Origin: Nitriliruptoraceae bacterium
GTDB taxonomy: Bacteria; Actinomycetota; Nitriliruptoria; Nitriliruptorales; Nitriliruptoraceae
NCBI GenBank assembly: GCA_007117945.1
Contig: SKTN01000372.1
Coordinates: 1-6,782, forward strand
DNA length: 6,782 nt
Direction: 5' to 3'
The notes under the pieces are model-generated. The model did no database searches and had not been told where the DNA came from. It saw nothing but the letters and a program-made list of their open reading frames with translations. Every line of letters begins with the position of its first letter. The first letter of the stretch is position 1. The position numbers and the translations under genes are program-made. Below, piece after piece: positions 1 to 6,590 of the stretch.

Positions 1-1
1 C

Positions 2-37
2 GACGAGGCCGAGGAGACCGATGAGGCCGAGGAGGCC
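2..37 (+). repeat. 18-base tandem repeat encoding the acidic lipoprotein linker
   Basis: Two adjacent 18-base units (2-19 and 20-37) match at 16 of 18 positions. They encode DEAEET and DEAEEA, part of the flexible acidic spacer between the presumed lipid anchor and the folded binding domain. More copies may lie upstream of the window. Such linkers commonly vary in repeat number between strains. Confidence 0.6.
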
Positions 38-988
38 GCCCCCGAGGGCGACTACCGCGGCTGCCTGGTGACCGACCAGGGCGGTGTCGACGACGCCTCC
101 TTCAACGAGACCGCGTGGGCCGGCATGCAGCGCGCCGAAGCGGAGCTGGGTGTGGAGATCTCCGTGCTGGAGTCCCAGTCGGAGTCGGACTTCGAGCCCA
201 ACATCCAGGCCTTCGTCGACCAGGACTGCGACCTGATCGTCACCGTGGGCTTCCTGCTCGGCGAAGCCACCCAGGAGGCCGCCGACGCCAACCCCGACCA
301 GCTGTTCGCGATCGTGGACGAGGGCATCGAGGGTGACAACCTCCTCGGCCTGACCTTCGCCACCGAGGAGGCCGGCTTCCTGGCGGGCTACGTCGCCGCC
401 GCGATGACCGAGTCCGGCACCATCGGCACCTACGGCGGACTCAACATCCCGCCGGTGACGGTGTTCATGGACGGCTACCTCGCCGGTGCCGCCTACTACA
501 ACGAGGAGTTCGGCACCGACGTCGTCGTCGAGGGCTGGGACGGCGAGGACGGCCTGTTCACGGGCAACTTCGAGTCCCAGGACGACGGCCGCAACATCAC
601 CGACACCCTGCTCCAGGCGGGCGCCGACATCATCATGCCCGTCGCGGGTCCGGTGGGCCTGGGTACCGCCACCGCCATCGAGGACTTCGGCCAGGGCACC
701 ATGATCTGGGTCGACACCGACGGCTACGAGTCCACGCAGTTCGGTGAGCTCATGCTGACCTCGGTGATGAAGAACATGGACGTGGCCGTCTTCGACGCCA
801 TGGCTGCCGTGGTCAACGACACCTTCGAGGGTGGCATCTACGTCGGCACCCTCGAGAACGACGGCGTGGGCATCGCACCCTTCCACGACTTCGAGGACGA
901 GGTACCCGACGAGGTCAAGGACGCCATCGACGAGCTGATCGCCGGCATCAACGCGGGCGAGATCTCCGTGGACCCGGCCGACTACTGA
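2..988 (+). CDS. BMP/PnrA-family nucleoside-binding lipoprotein of an ABC importer (5' end outside window)
   Basis: Substrate-binding component of a BMP-type ABC importer; characterised members (Treponema PnrA, Lactococcus BmpA) bind purine or other nucleosides. The reading frame is open from base 2, so the gene starts before the window; the GTG at 68 is internal, because coding continues upstream as an acidic linker (DEAEETDEAEEAAPEGD) typical of the stretch after a lipobox. Signal peptide and lipobox cysteine are not visible. In the 328 visible residues, family hallmarks are GGVDDASFNETAW (27-39), an ATEEAGFLAGYVAA segment, AGADIIMPVAGPVG, WVDTDGYES (236-244) and LTSVMKNMDVAVFDA. The WVDTD acidic residues fall where PnrA-like proteins contact the ribose, as I recall the structures. 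By my hand count there are about 72 Asp/Glu against 5 Lys/Arg, an exceptionally acidic protein. It is followed by a hairpin and, 155 bases on, by the cognate ATPase. Family assignment is firm; nucleoside rather than another ligand is inferred from family. Confidence 0.93.
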   Translation, partial: DEAEETDEAEEAAPEGDYRGCLVTDQGGVDDASFNETAWAGMQRAEAELGVEISVLESQSESDFEPNIQAFVDQDCDLIVTVGFLLGEATQEAADANPDQLFAIVDEGIEGDNLLGLTFATEEAGFLAGYVAAAMTESGTIGTYGGLNIPPVTVFMDGYLAGAAYYNEEFGTDVVVEGWDGEDGLFTGNFESQDDGRNITDTLLQAGADIIMPVAGPVGLGTATAIEDFGQGTMIWVDTDGYESTQFGELMLTSVMKNMDVAVFDAMAAVVNDTFEGGIYVGTLENDGVGIAPFHDFEDEVPDEVKDAIDELIAGINAGEISVDPADY

Positions 989-1010
989 TCGGTCGGAACC
1001 GGTGAGCTGA

Positions 1011-1042
1011 CGGCGGGGTGCCCGGCAACGGGCACCCCGCCG
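1011..1042 (+). terminator. GC-rich hairpin after the binding-protein gene (terminator or attenuator)
   Basis: A perfect 13-bp inverted repeat (arm CGGCGGGGTGCCC at 1011-1023, complement at 1030-1042) closes a 6-base loop, starting 22 bases after the TGA at 986-988. A smaller 4-bp hairpin (990-993 with 998-1001) precedes it. No T tract follows, so it is either an actinobacterial-type U-less terminator or a partial terminator/3' stabiliser. In the latter case the binding-protein message would be more abundant than the downstream transporter message, a common arrangement in ABC importers. Confidence 0.75.
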
Positions 1043-1052
1043 CGCTCGGTGG

Positions 1053-1081
1053 TTGGGACGGTGGGGGCCGCCGGCTAGCGT
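1053..1081 (+). promoter_or_regulatory. Candidate sigma-70-type promoter upstream of the ATPase gene
   Basis: TTGGGA (1053-1058) and TAGCGT (1076-1081) are separated by 17 bases. The first matches TTGACA at four of six positions; the second fits the TANNNT -10 pattern of high-GC actinobacteria. Transcription would start near 1088, giving a leader of about 56 bases before the GTG at 1144. A 5-bp hairpin (ACGGT 1088-1092, ACCGT 1097-1101) would sit at the very 5' end of that leader. The position directly after the hairpin at 1011-1042 supports separate transcription of the ATPase-permease genes. Prediction from sequence only. Confidence 0.45.
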
Positions 1082-1115
1082 GCGCGGACGGTCATCACCG
1101 TGAGGTCGATGGGGC

Positions 1116-1137
1116 CCCGAGGGAGGCCCGAGGGAGG
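1116..1137 (+). promoter_or_regulatory. Tandemly duplicated Shine-Dalgarno unit before the ATPase start
   Basis: The 11-base unit CCCGAGGGAGG occurs twice with no gap (1116-1126 and 1127-1137). Each copy carries GGGAGG, complementary to the 16S rRNA tail. The second copy lies 6 bases before the GTG at 1144, ideal spacing, and this fixes the ATPase start. The first copy has no suitably placed start codon of its own, and it can pair weakly with the upstream GGGCC (1112-1116 with 1125-1129). It may act as a standby ribosome site or be a neutral duplication. Confidence 0.65.
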
Positions 1138-1143
1138 TCAGCT

Positions 1144-2682
1144 GTGCGCCTCGAGCTGCAGGCGATCACCAAGCGCTTCCCCGGCGTGGTCGCCAACGAT
1201 GCCGTCGACCTGGTGGTCGAGTCGGGCGAGGTCCACGGCCTGCTGGGGGAGAACGGCGCGGGCAAGTCCACGCTGATGAACATCCTCTACGGCCTCTACG
1301 GCGCCGACGAGGGGCAGATCCTGGTCGACGGGCAGCGCCTCGAGCTCGACGACCCCGGCGACGCGATCGATGCCGGCATCGGCATGGTCCACCAGCACTT
1401 CATGCTCGTGCCGGTGTTCACCGTGGCGGAGAACATCGTGCTCGGCGTCGAGCACACCCGCCGGCTGGGCAAGCTCGACCGCGCGCGGGCCTCCACCGAG
1501 GTGGCGGCGCTCGCCGAACGCTCGGGGCTGCCCGTCGACCCCGACGCCCTGGTCGAGGATCTGCCCGTCGGGATCCAGCAGCGTGTGGAGATCCTCAAGG
1601 CGCTCTACCGCGACGCGCGGCTGCTGATCCTGGACGAGCCCACGGCGGTGCTCACCCCCCAGGAGGCCGACGACCTGTTCGACGCGATCCGGGCGTTCAC
1701 CGCCGAGGGCCGGTCGGTGATCTTCATCTCCCACAAGCTGCGTGAGCACCGGGCCATCGCCGACCGGATCAGCGTCCTGCGCCGGGGCCGCATCGTCGGC
1801 ACCGCCGACCCCCGCACCACCTCGGAGCAGGAACTGGCCAACCTGATGGTGGGCCGGCCCGTGGAGCTGTCGGTGTCCAAGCCCGCGGCCACAGCCGGCG
1901 ACGCCGTCCTCGCCGTCGCCGGGCTGGGCGTCGAGAACGCCCTGGGCGGCAGGGTGGTCGAGGACGTCGACCTGACGATCCACGCCGGGGAGATCGTGGC
2001 CGTGGCCGGGGTGGAGGGCAACGGTCAGAGCCCCCTGGTGCGGGCCATCACCGGCCTGCAGGACATCGCCGAGGGCACCGTCCACATCGCCGGACGGGCC
2101 GTCAAGGGCGCCACCCGCAAGCAGGTCCTGCGCGACGGCACGGGCCACGTGCCCGAGGACCGGGGCAGCGAGGGGCTGGTCGCGGACTTCTCCGTGGCCG
2201 AGAACCTGGTGCTCAACCTGTGGGACGCGGAGCCCTTCGCCCGCCGGGGCACCCTGCAGTTCGCCGCGATCAACGCCCACGCCCGCGAACTGGTGGACGC
2301 CTACGACATCCGCACACCCTCGATCGCCACCACCGCGGGCAGCCTGTCGGGCGGCAACCAGCAGAAGCTGGTGGTGGCGCGGGAGTTCGACCGGCCCATC
2401 GACCTGCTGGTCGCCTCCCAGCCCACCCGGGGGGTGGACGTCGGCTCCATCGAGTACATCCACACCCAGCTCGTGGCCAAGCGTGACGAGGGCACCGCGG
2501 TCCTGCTGGTGTCCTCCGAGCTCGACGAGGTGCTGGCGCTCGCCGACCGCGTGGCCGTGATGTTCCACGGCCGACTGGTGGGGCCCTTCGACACCCCGAT
2601 CTCCAAGGAGGCCGTCGGCCGGATGATGGCCGGTGCCGACCCCGCCGAGGTGCTCGGCACCCCACCGGGAGGGGACACGTGA
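1144..2682 (+). CDS. Double-domain ATPase of the BMP-type nucleoside ABC importer
   Basis: Cytoplasmic ATPase with two fused nucleotide-binding domains (512 aa, normal for the YufO/NupA-like family), powering uptake through the two downstream permeases. Domain 1: Walker A GENGAGKST (35-43), Q-loop Q84, degenerate signature LPVGIQQR (140-147), Walker B LLILDE (160-165), switch His197. Domain 2: degenerate Walker A GVEGNGQSP (289-297) without the GK[S/T] lysine, canonical signature LSGGNQQK (401-408), and Walker B LLVASQ (421-426) lacking Asp-Glu, followed by PTRGVDVG. So one composite site (Walker A of domain 1 with signature of domain 2) should be catalytic and the other not. I chose GTG 1144 because GGGAGG lies 6 bases upstream and the family's N-terminus begins here; an in-frame upstream extension to 1018 would run through the hairpin and encodes no family sequence. 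The TGA overlaps the next start by 4 bases. Confidence 0.94.
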   Translation: MRLELQAITKRFPGVVANDAVDLVVESGEVHGLLGENGAGKSTLMNILYGLYGADEGQILVDGQRLELDDPGDAIDAGIGMVHQHFMLVPVFTVAENIVLGVEHTRRLGKLDRARASTEVAALAERSGLPVDPDALVEDLPVGIQQRVEILKALYRDARLLILDEPTAVLTPQEADDLFDAIRAFTAEGRSVIFISHKLREHRAIADRISVLRRGRIVGTADPRTTSEQELANLMVGRPVELSVSKPAATAGDAVLAVAGLGVENALGGRVVEDVDLTIHAGEIVAVAGVEGNGQSPLVRAITGLQDIAEGTVHIAGRAVKGATRKQVLRDGTGHVPEDRGSEGLVADFSVAENLVLNLWDAEPFARRGTLQFAAINAHARELVDAYDIRTPSIATTAGSLSGGNQQKLVVAREFDRPIDLLVASQPTRGVDVGSIEYIHTQLVAKRDEGTAVLLVSSELDEVLALADRVAVMFHGRLVGPFDTPISKEAVGRMMAGADPAEVLGTPPGGDT

Positions 2683-4013
2683 GCGACCAGCAGCCACCCC
2701 AGCCACCTCCCGGGGACGACGACGCCGACGCTGGGCGCCCCGAGGACGCTGGCCCCGTCGCGGTCACCGAGGCGGAACTCGCCCAGGCGGAGATCGAGGC
2801 CGCCAAGGAACGCGCGGCCGACACCGCTGCGGTCACCCTGGACGCCACCTTCAGCCAGCGGCTGATCGCGGCGCTGACGGGCACCAGCGTGACCGTGACG
2901 ATCCTGGCCTTCGTCTCTGCCCTGGTCATCGGCGCCTTCATCATCGCGGTCAGCGAGGACGCGGTGCGCGAGGCGCTGGGCTACTTCTTCGCCCGGCCCA
3001 CCGACGCCTTCCGGACCGGTTTCGACGCCGTGGGCTCGGCCTACCTGGCGCTGCTGCAGGGGTCGCTCGGCGGGGTGCCCCAGGTGTCGGAGACCCTGGT
3101 CTCCTCGACCCCGCTGATCCTGACCGGGCTCGCGGTGGCCGTGCCCCTGCGTGCGGGGCTGTTCAACATCGGCGCCGAGGGCCAGTTCGTCGCCGGCGGG
3201 ATGGTCGCCGGGCTGGTGGGCTTCGCCATCACCGGGCTGCCGATGGTGGTCCACCTGCCCCTGGCGCTGGCTGCGGGCATCGCCGCGGGTGCGGCCTACG
3301 GCTGGGTACCGGGGGTGCTCAAGGCCCGTACCGGCGCCCATGAGGTCATCTCGACCATCATGCTCAACAACATCGGCCTGCTGGTCAGCGGCTACCTGAT
3401 CTCCACCACCCTGTTCCGCCGCCCCGACCGCGCCGACCCGATCTCCCGCTCGGTGGAGGAGAGCGCACGGTTCCCCCGGCTGATCTGGTGGGAACCGAGC
3501 CTGCGCGTCAACGCCAGCCTCCTGGTGGCCCTGGCCCTGGCCGTGGCGATCTTCTGGCTGGTGGAGCGTTCCACCCGCGGCTTCGAACTCAACGCCGTCG
3601 GCATGAACCCGCGGGCCGCCACCGCCGCCGGGATGAGCCCGGGACGCAGTGTCATCCTGGCGATGACCACAGGTGGCGCCATGGCCGGTGCCGCCGGCGC
3701 CGCGGTGATCCTCGGGCTGCAGTACCGCCTGACGATCGGCTTCTCCGCCGGGCTCGGGTTCGACGGCATCACCGTCGCCCTGCTCGGGCGGGGCCGGATC
3801 GGCGGCACCGTGGCCGCCGGGGTGCTGATCGGGGCGCTGAAGGCGGGCGGCCGCAACATGCAGGCCCAGACCGGGACCTCCCTGGAGCTGGCCCTGGTGA
3901 TCCAGGCGCTGATCATCGTGTTCATCGCCGCGCCGGGCCTGGTGCGGGCGATCTTCCGCATCAAGGCCGAGGACCTGGCGACGACCCAGGTCTCGAAGGG
4001 GTGGGGCGGATGA
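2679..4013 (+). CDS. Nucleoside ABC importer permease, first subunit (YufP/NupP-like)
   Basis: Integral membrane permease of the BPD_transp_2 family (444 aa). It would form the translocation pore with the second permease. Start is GTG 2679 in a GTGA overlap with the ATPase stop, preceded by GGGAGGGG at 2667-2674. Residues 1-65 are a hydrophilic Pro- and acid-rich extension followed by an Ala/Glu-rich probable helix; the membrane part begins near 71 (TVTILAFVSALVIGAFIIA). Family signatures: LAVAVPLRAGLFNIGAEGQF (151-170), LKARTGAHEVISTIMLNN (214-231, probably the ATPase-contact loop), AVGMNPRAATAAGM (306-319), FDGITVALLGRGRIGG (361-376). About nine hydrophobic stretches are visible, the last near 403-419, ending in a cytoplasmic-type tail with basic residues. 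Related to, but not interchangeable with, the next permease. The family is clear; the substrate rests on the linked BMP-type binding protein. Confidence 0.93.
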   Translation: MSDQQPPQPPPGDDDADAGRPEDAGPVAVTEAELAQAEIEAAKERAADTAAVTLDATFSQRLIAALTGTSVTVTILAFVSALVIGAFIIAVSEDAVREALGYFFARPTDAFRTGFDAVGSAYLALLQGSLGGVPQVSETLVSSTPLILTGLAVAVPLRAGLFNIGAEGQFVAGGMVAGLVGFAITGLPMVVHLPLALAAGIAAGAAYGWVPGVLKARTGAHEVISTIMLNNIGLLVSGYLISTTLFRRPDRADPISRSVEESARFPRLIWWEPSLRVNASLLVALALAVAIFWLVERSTRGFELNAVGMNPRAATAAGMSPGRSVILAMTTGGAMAGAAGAAVILGLQYRLTIGFSAGLGFDGITVALLGRGRIGGTVAAGVLIGALKAGGRNMQAQTGTSLELALVIQALIIVFIAAPGLVRAIFRIKAEDLATTQVSKGWGG

Positions 4014-5266
4014 GCCAGACCATGACGGCCCCGGCTGGCCAGCGCCGCCGCGAGCGGCGCTTCGGGATCTTCTCCCTGCTGGTGCTCGCGATCATGCTCG
4101 GGGTGTTCGCCACCTCGGCGCGGGGTGAGCAGGCCACCTTCGTGCTCAACGACGCCCGGGGGCAGCTGTTCGAGCTGCCGAACCTGGTCGTCACCGTGGT
4201 GCCCGCGGTGCTGGTGCTGTCCGCGGTCGTTGCGGTGATCGCCTACCGGCAGTTCACCACCGGCTTCGGATCGAAGGCGGTCATCGTGGTCGGGGTGGTG
4301 GCCCTGCTGTTCGTGATGGCCTTCCTGACCTGGGCTGCAGCCGGCGGGCAGCTGTCGGTGGTCGGCCTGCTGCGCGGGTCCCTGGCGCGTGCGACACCCA
4401 TCGCCCTGGGTGGCCTGGCCGGCGTGGTGTGCGAGCGCGCCGGGGTGATCAACATCGCCATCGAGGGCCAGTTCCTGGCCGGTGCCTTCACCGCAGCCGT
4501 GGTGTCCTCCCTGGCCAGCGACCCGTGGATCGGGCTGCTGGGCGGCATCGGCGCCGGCGTGCTGGTGGCCTTCATGCTCGCCGGGCTGACGATCCGCTTC
4601 AAGGCCGACCAGATCGTGGTGGGCGTGGTCCTGATCGTCTTCGCCACGGGTGTGACCTCCTTCCTCAACACCCAGGTGCTCTCGGGGAACCCCGAGCTGA
4701 ACTCACCCACCCGCTTCACCGCGATCGCGATCCCGGTGCTCAGCGAGATCCCCCTGATCGGCCCCGTGCTGTTCCGCCAGTCGATGCTGGTGTTCGGGAT
4801 GCTCTTCGCCGTCGGGGCCCTGCACTACGCGCTGTTCAAGACCCGCTGGGGGCTGCGCCTGCGGTCGGTCGGTGAGCACCCCAAGGCCGCCGACACCGTC
4901 GGCATCAACGTGCTGGCCACCCGCTACAAGGCGGTGCTGCTCGGCGGGGTGTTCGCCGGGATCGGCGGGGCCTGGTGGACCCTCGACGCCGTGGGCCAGT
5001 TCTCCCGGGAGATGACCGGTGGGCGGGGCTTCATCGCCCTGGCCGCGATGCTGGTGGGTCGCTACAGCCCCGTGGGCGCCTTCGGTGCCGCCCTGATCTT
5101 CGGTTTCTCCGACCAGATCGCCACCTCGCTGCAGCTGCTGCGGGTGCCGGTGCCCTCGGACCTGCTGCTCACCGCCCCGTACCTGGTCACGATCCTGGTG
5201 GTGGCCGGCCTGATGGGGCGCCTGCGGCCCCCCGCGGCCAACGGCAAGCCCTACACCAAGGAGTGA
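4010..5266 (+). CDS. Nucleoside ABC importer permease, second subunit (YufQ/NupQ-like)
   Basis: Second BPD_transp_2 permease (418 aa), the partner of the preceding subunit in the membrane channel. ATG 4010 lies in an ATGA overlap with the upstream stop, with GAAGGGG at 3995-4001 eight bases before it; ATG 4022 (Met5) is a possible alternative. The longer open frame from 3488 is rejected because it lies entirely within the first permease gene. After a basic N-terminus (QRRRERR, 11-17) come hydrophobic segments near 19-34, 61-79, 89-111, 131-141, 152-168, 174-195, 201-217, 258-276, 305-323, 340-367 and 387-403. Family motifs: GVVCERAGVINIAIEGQF (138-155), matching FNIGAEGQF of the first permease, SVGEHPKAADTVGIN (286-300, cytoplasmic loop expected to contact the ATPase) and a glycine-rich GGRGFIALAAMLVGRYSP (337-354). 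It ends the operon; its stop is 14 bases from the stop of the convergent aminotransferase gene. Confidence 0.93.
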   Translation: MSQTMTAPAGQRRRERRFGIFSLLVLAIMLGVFATSARGEQATFVLNDARGQLFELPNLVVTVVPAVLVLSAVVAVIAYRQFTTGFGSKAVIVVGVVALLFVMAFLTWAAAGGQLSVVGLLRGSLARATPIALGGLAGVVCERAGVINIAIEGQFLAGAFTAAVVSSLASDPWIGLLGGIGAGVLVAFMLAGLTIRFKADQIVVGVVLIVFATGVTSFLNTQVLSGNPELNSPTRFTAIAIPVLSEIPLIGPVLFRQSMLVFGMLFAVGALHYALFKTRWGLRLRSVGEHPKAADTVGINVLATRYKAVLLGGVFAGIGGAWWTLDAVGQFSREMTGGRGFIALAAMLVGRYSPVGAFGAALIFGFSDQIATSLQLLRVPVPSDLLLTAPYLVTILVVAGLMGRLRPPAANGKPYTKE

Positions 5267-5280
5267 GCGGTGCCGGCGGC

Positions 5281-6471
5281 TCAGCCCTGCAGTAGCGCTG
5301 CGATCCGCTCGATGCCCTCGGTGAGGTCCTCGTCGCTCAGCGCGTAGGAGATCCGCGCGTAGCCCGGGGCGCCGAACGCCTCACCGGGCACCAGCGCCAC
5401 CTTCGCGTCGGTCAGGAGCACGTCAGCGAGCTCCAGGCTGGTCTCGACGTGACGGCCCGCCACCTGGCGATCCAGGACCCCCTCGAAGGAGGGGAACACG
5501 TAGAAGGCTCCCTCGGGCTCCACCACGCTGACCCCGGCGATCGCAGAGAGCGACTCGACCGCCAGCCGACGGCGACGATCGAAGGCTTGGCGCATCTCCT
5601 CGACGGCGGTCTGTGGCCCGGTCAGCGCCTCTATCGCGGCGGCCTGGGCGATGTTGCAGACGTTGGAGGTGACCTGGCTCTGGAGCTTGGCCATGCCGGC
5701 GGCGAGCTCCGGGGGAGCGACCGCCCAACCGACACGCCAGCCGGTCATCGCGTAGGACTTGGCCACCCCGCTGACGATGATGGTGCGCTCGGCGGCCGCA
5801 GGTGCCACCTGTGGCAGCGAGGTGAAGGCGGCATCGCCGTAGACCAGCCGCTCGTAGATCTCGTCGGTCACGACCCAGATGCCGTGCTCCGCGGCCCACG
5901 CGCCGATGGCGGCCGTCTGCTCCGGGGGGTAGACGGCACCCGTCGGGTTGGAAGGTGAGACGAACACCAGTGCCTTCGTCCGCTCCGTCCGGGCCGCTTC
6001 CAGTTGGTCCACCGTCGCGAGGAACCCGCTGTCGGTGCTCGTCGCGACGGCGACCGGCACACCACCAGCGAGCTTGATCTGCTCCGGGTAGCTCACCCAG
6101 TAGGGCGCGGGGACGATGACCTCATCACCCGGGTCCAGCAGCGACATGAACACGTTGTACAGGGCGTGCTTGCCGCCGTTGGCGATGACGACCTGGCTGA
6201 GGTCGTAGTCCTGCCCCGAGGACGCCGAGGTCGCCGCGGCGACGATCTCGCGCAGCACCGGCTGACCGCCGACGGGGGAGTAGCGGTGCGCGGCCGGTGT
6301 CAGCGCCGCGCTCCGCGCCGCCTCGACGACGTTGGCCGGCGTGGCGAAGTCGGGTTCACCGGCACCGAAACCGATCACTGGCTCCCCAGCCGCCTTCAAC
6401 GCTTTCGCCTTGGCATCCACCGCCATGGTGGGGGACGCCTCCATCTCGCGGATGCGACGGGCCAGGGTCAC
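5281..6471 (-). CDS. aspC: Class I PLP-dependent aspartate aminotransferase
   Basis: Cytoplasmic fold-type I aminotransferase (396 aa), expected to interconvert aspartate + 2-oxoglutarate and oxaloacetate + glutamate. It resembles the Thermus-type AspAT subgroup, some members of which also use prephenate, so a bifunctional role is possible. Visible features: GAGEPDF (36-42), GGKHALYNVF (99-108), aromatic W125 in PAPYWVSYP, N175 in SPSNPTGAVY, D203 and Y206 in TDEIYE, Schiff-base lysine K238 in SGVAKSYAMTGWR, and the carboxylate-binding arginine R373 in ARISYA. Length and motif spacing are normal. Start: GTG 6471 gives the family's N-terminal length (AVDAKAKALKAAG begins at residue 17). The frame is open up to an ATG at 6579, but those 36 residues (MAVCRARRSQWHNG...) resemble no family sequence and contain a TAGGCT promoter-like element. 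The Shine-Dalgarno before 6471 is weak (CGAG), so the start is less certain than the function. Confidence 0.9.
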   Translation of the reverse strand: MTLARRIREMEASPTMAVDAKAKALKAAGEPVIGFGAGEPDFATPANVVEAARSAALTPAAHRYSPVGGQPVLREIVAAATSASSGQDYDLSQVVIANGGKHALYNVFMSLLDPGDEVIVPAPYWVSYPEQIKLAGGVPVAVATSTDSGFLATVDQLEAARTERTKALVFVSPSNPTGAVYPPEQTAAIGAWAAEHGIWVVTDEIYERLVYGDAAFTSLPQVAPAAAERTIIVSGVAKSYAMTGWRVGWAVAPPELAAGMAKLQSQVTSNVCNIAQAAAIEALTGPQTAVEEMRQAFDRRRRLAVESLSAIAGVSVVEPEGAFYVFPSFEGVLDRQVAGRHVETSLELADVLLTDAKVALVPGEAFGAPGYARISYALSDEDLTEGIERIAALLQG

Positions 6472-6529
6472 GATGTGCTCGATTGTCTCGACGATGGTCG
6501 GCCGCGGAAGGACGCCGCAGCTGCTCGAC

Positions 6530-6535
6530 AGCCTA
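6530..6535 (-). promoter_or_regulatory. Possible -10 element for the aminotransferase gene
   Basis: On the minus strand this reads TAGGCT, fitting the actinobacterial TANNNT -10 pattern. It lies about 60 bases before the GTG start at 6471 and downstream of the hairpin that closes the dcuA transcript. No recognisable -35 hexamer occurs at 16-18 bases. The call rests on one short hexamer plus location, so it is weak. Confidence 0.3.
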
Positions 6536-6590
6536 ACCCCGTTGTGCCACTGGCTCCTTCGTGCGCGGCACACCGCCATGGACGAGGCAG

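Noticed and set aside
68..70. GTG at 68 as the start of the binding-protein gene
   Set aside because: The same frame is open to the window edge and encodes a typical acidic lipoprotein linker. Starting at 68 would remove the first strand of the binding fold and leave no export signal.
1018..1143. 42-codon N-terminal extension of the ATPase
   Set aside because: It starts inside the hairpin, covers the candidate promoter and Shine-Dalgarno, and has no family similarity. GTG 1144 has an ideally spaced GGGAGG.
1082..1143. Riboswitch in the ATPase leader
   Set aside because: The leader is only about 56-60 bases, with one 5-bp hairpin and no conserved aptamer core that I recognise (for example for purines or preQ1).
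1138..2706. 522-codon open frame on the minus strand opposite the ATPase gene
   Set aside because: Antisense shadow of a GC-rich gene: the translation is Gly/His/Asp/Gln/Val-rich with no recognisable domain, while the plus strand carries a complete, motif-bearing ATPase.
2301..3341. 346-codon minus-strand open frame across the ATPase/permease junction
   Set aside because: It crosses two well-supported plus-strand genes and has low-complexity composition, with no family motif or ribosome site that I can support.
3488..4009. 174-codon N-terminal extension of the second permease
   Set aside because: It lies wholly within the first permease gene in another frame and is Arg/Gly/Pro-rich. ATG 4010 in the ATGA overlap is the natural start.
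6541..6571. GTGCC/GGCAC inverted repeat as an operator upstream of the aminotransferase gene
   Set aside because: Five-base arms with an 18-base spacer are expected by chance in sequence this GC-rich; there is no second copy or known operator match.
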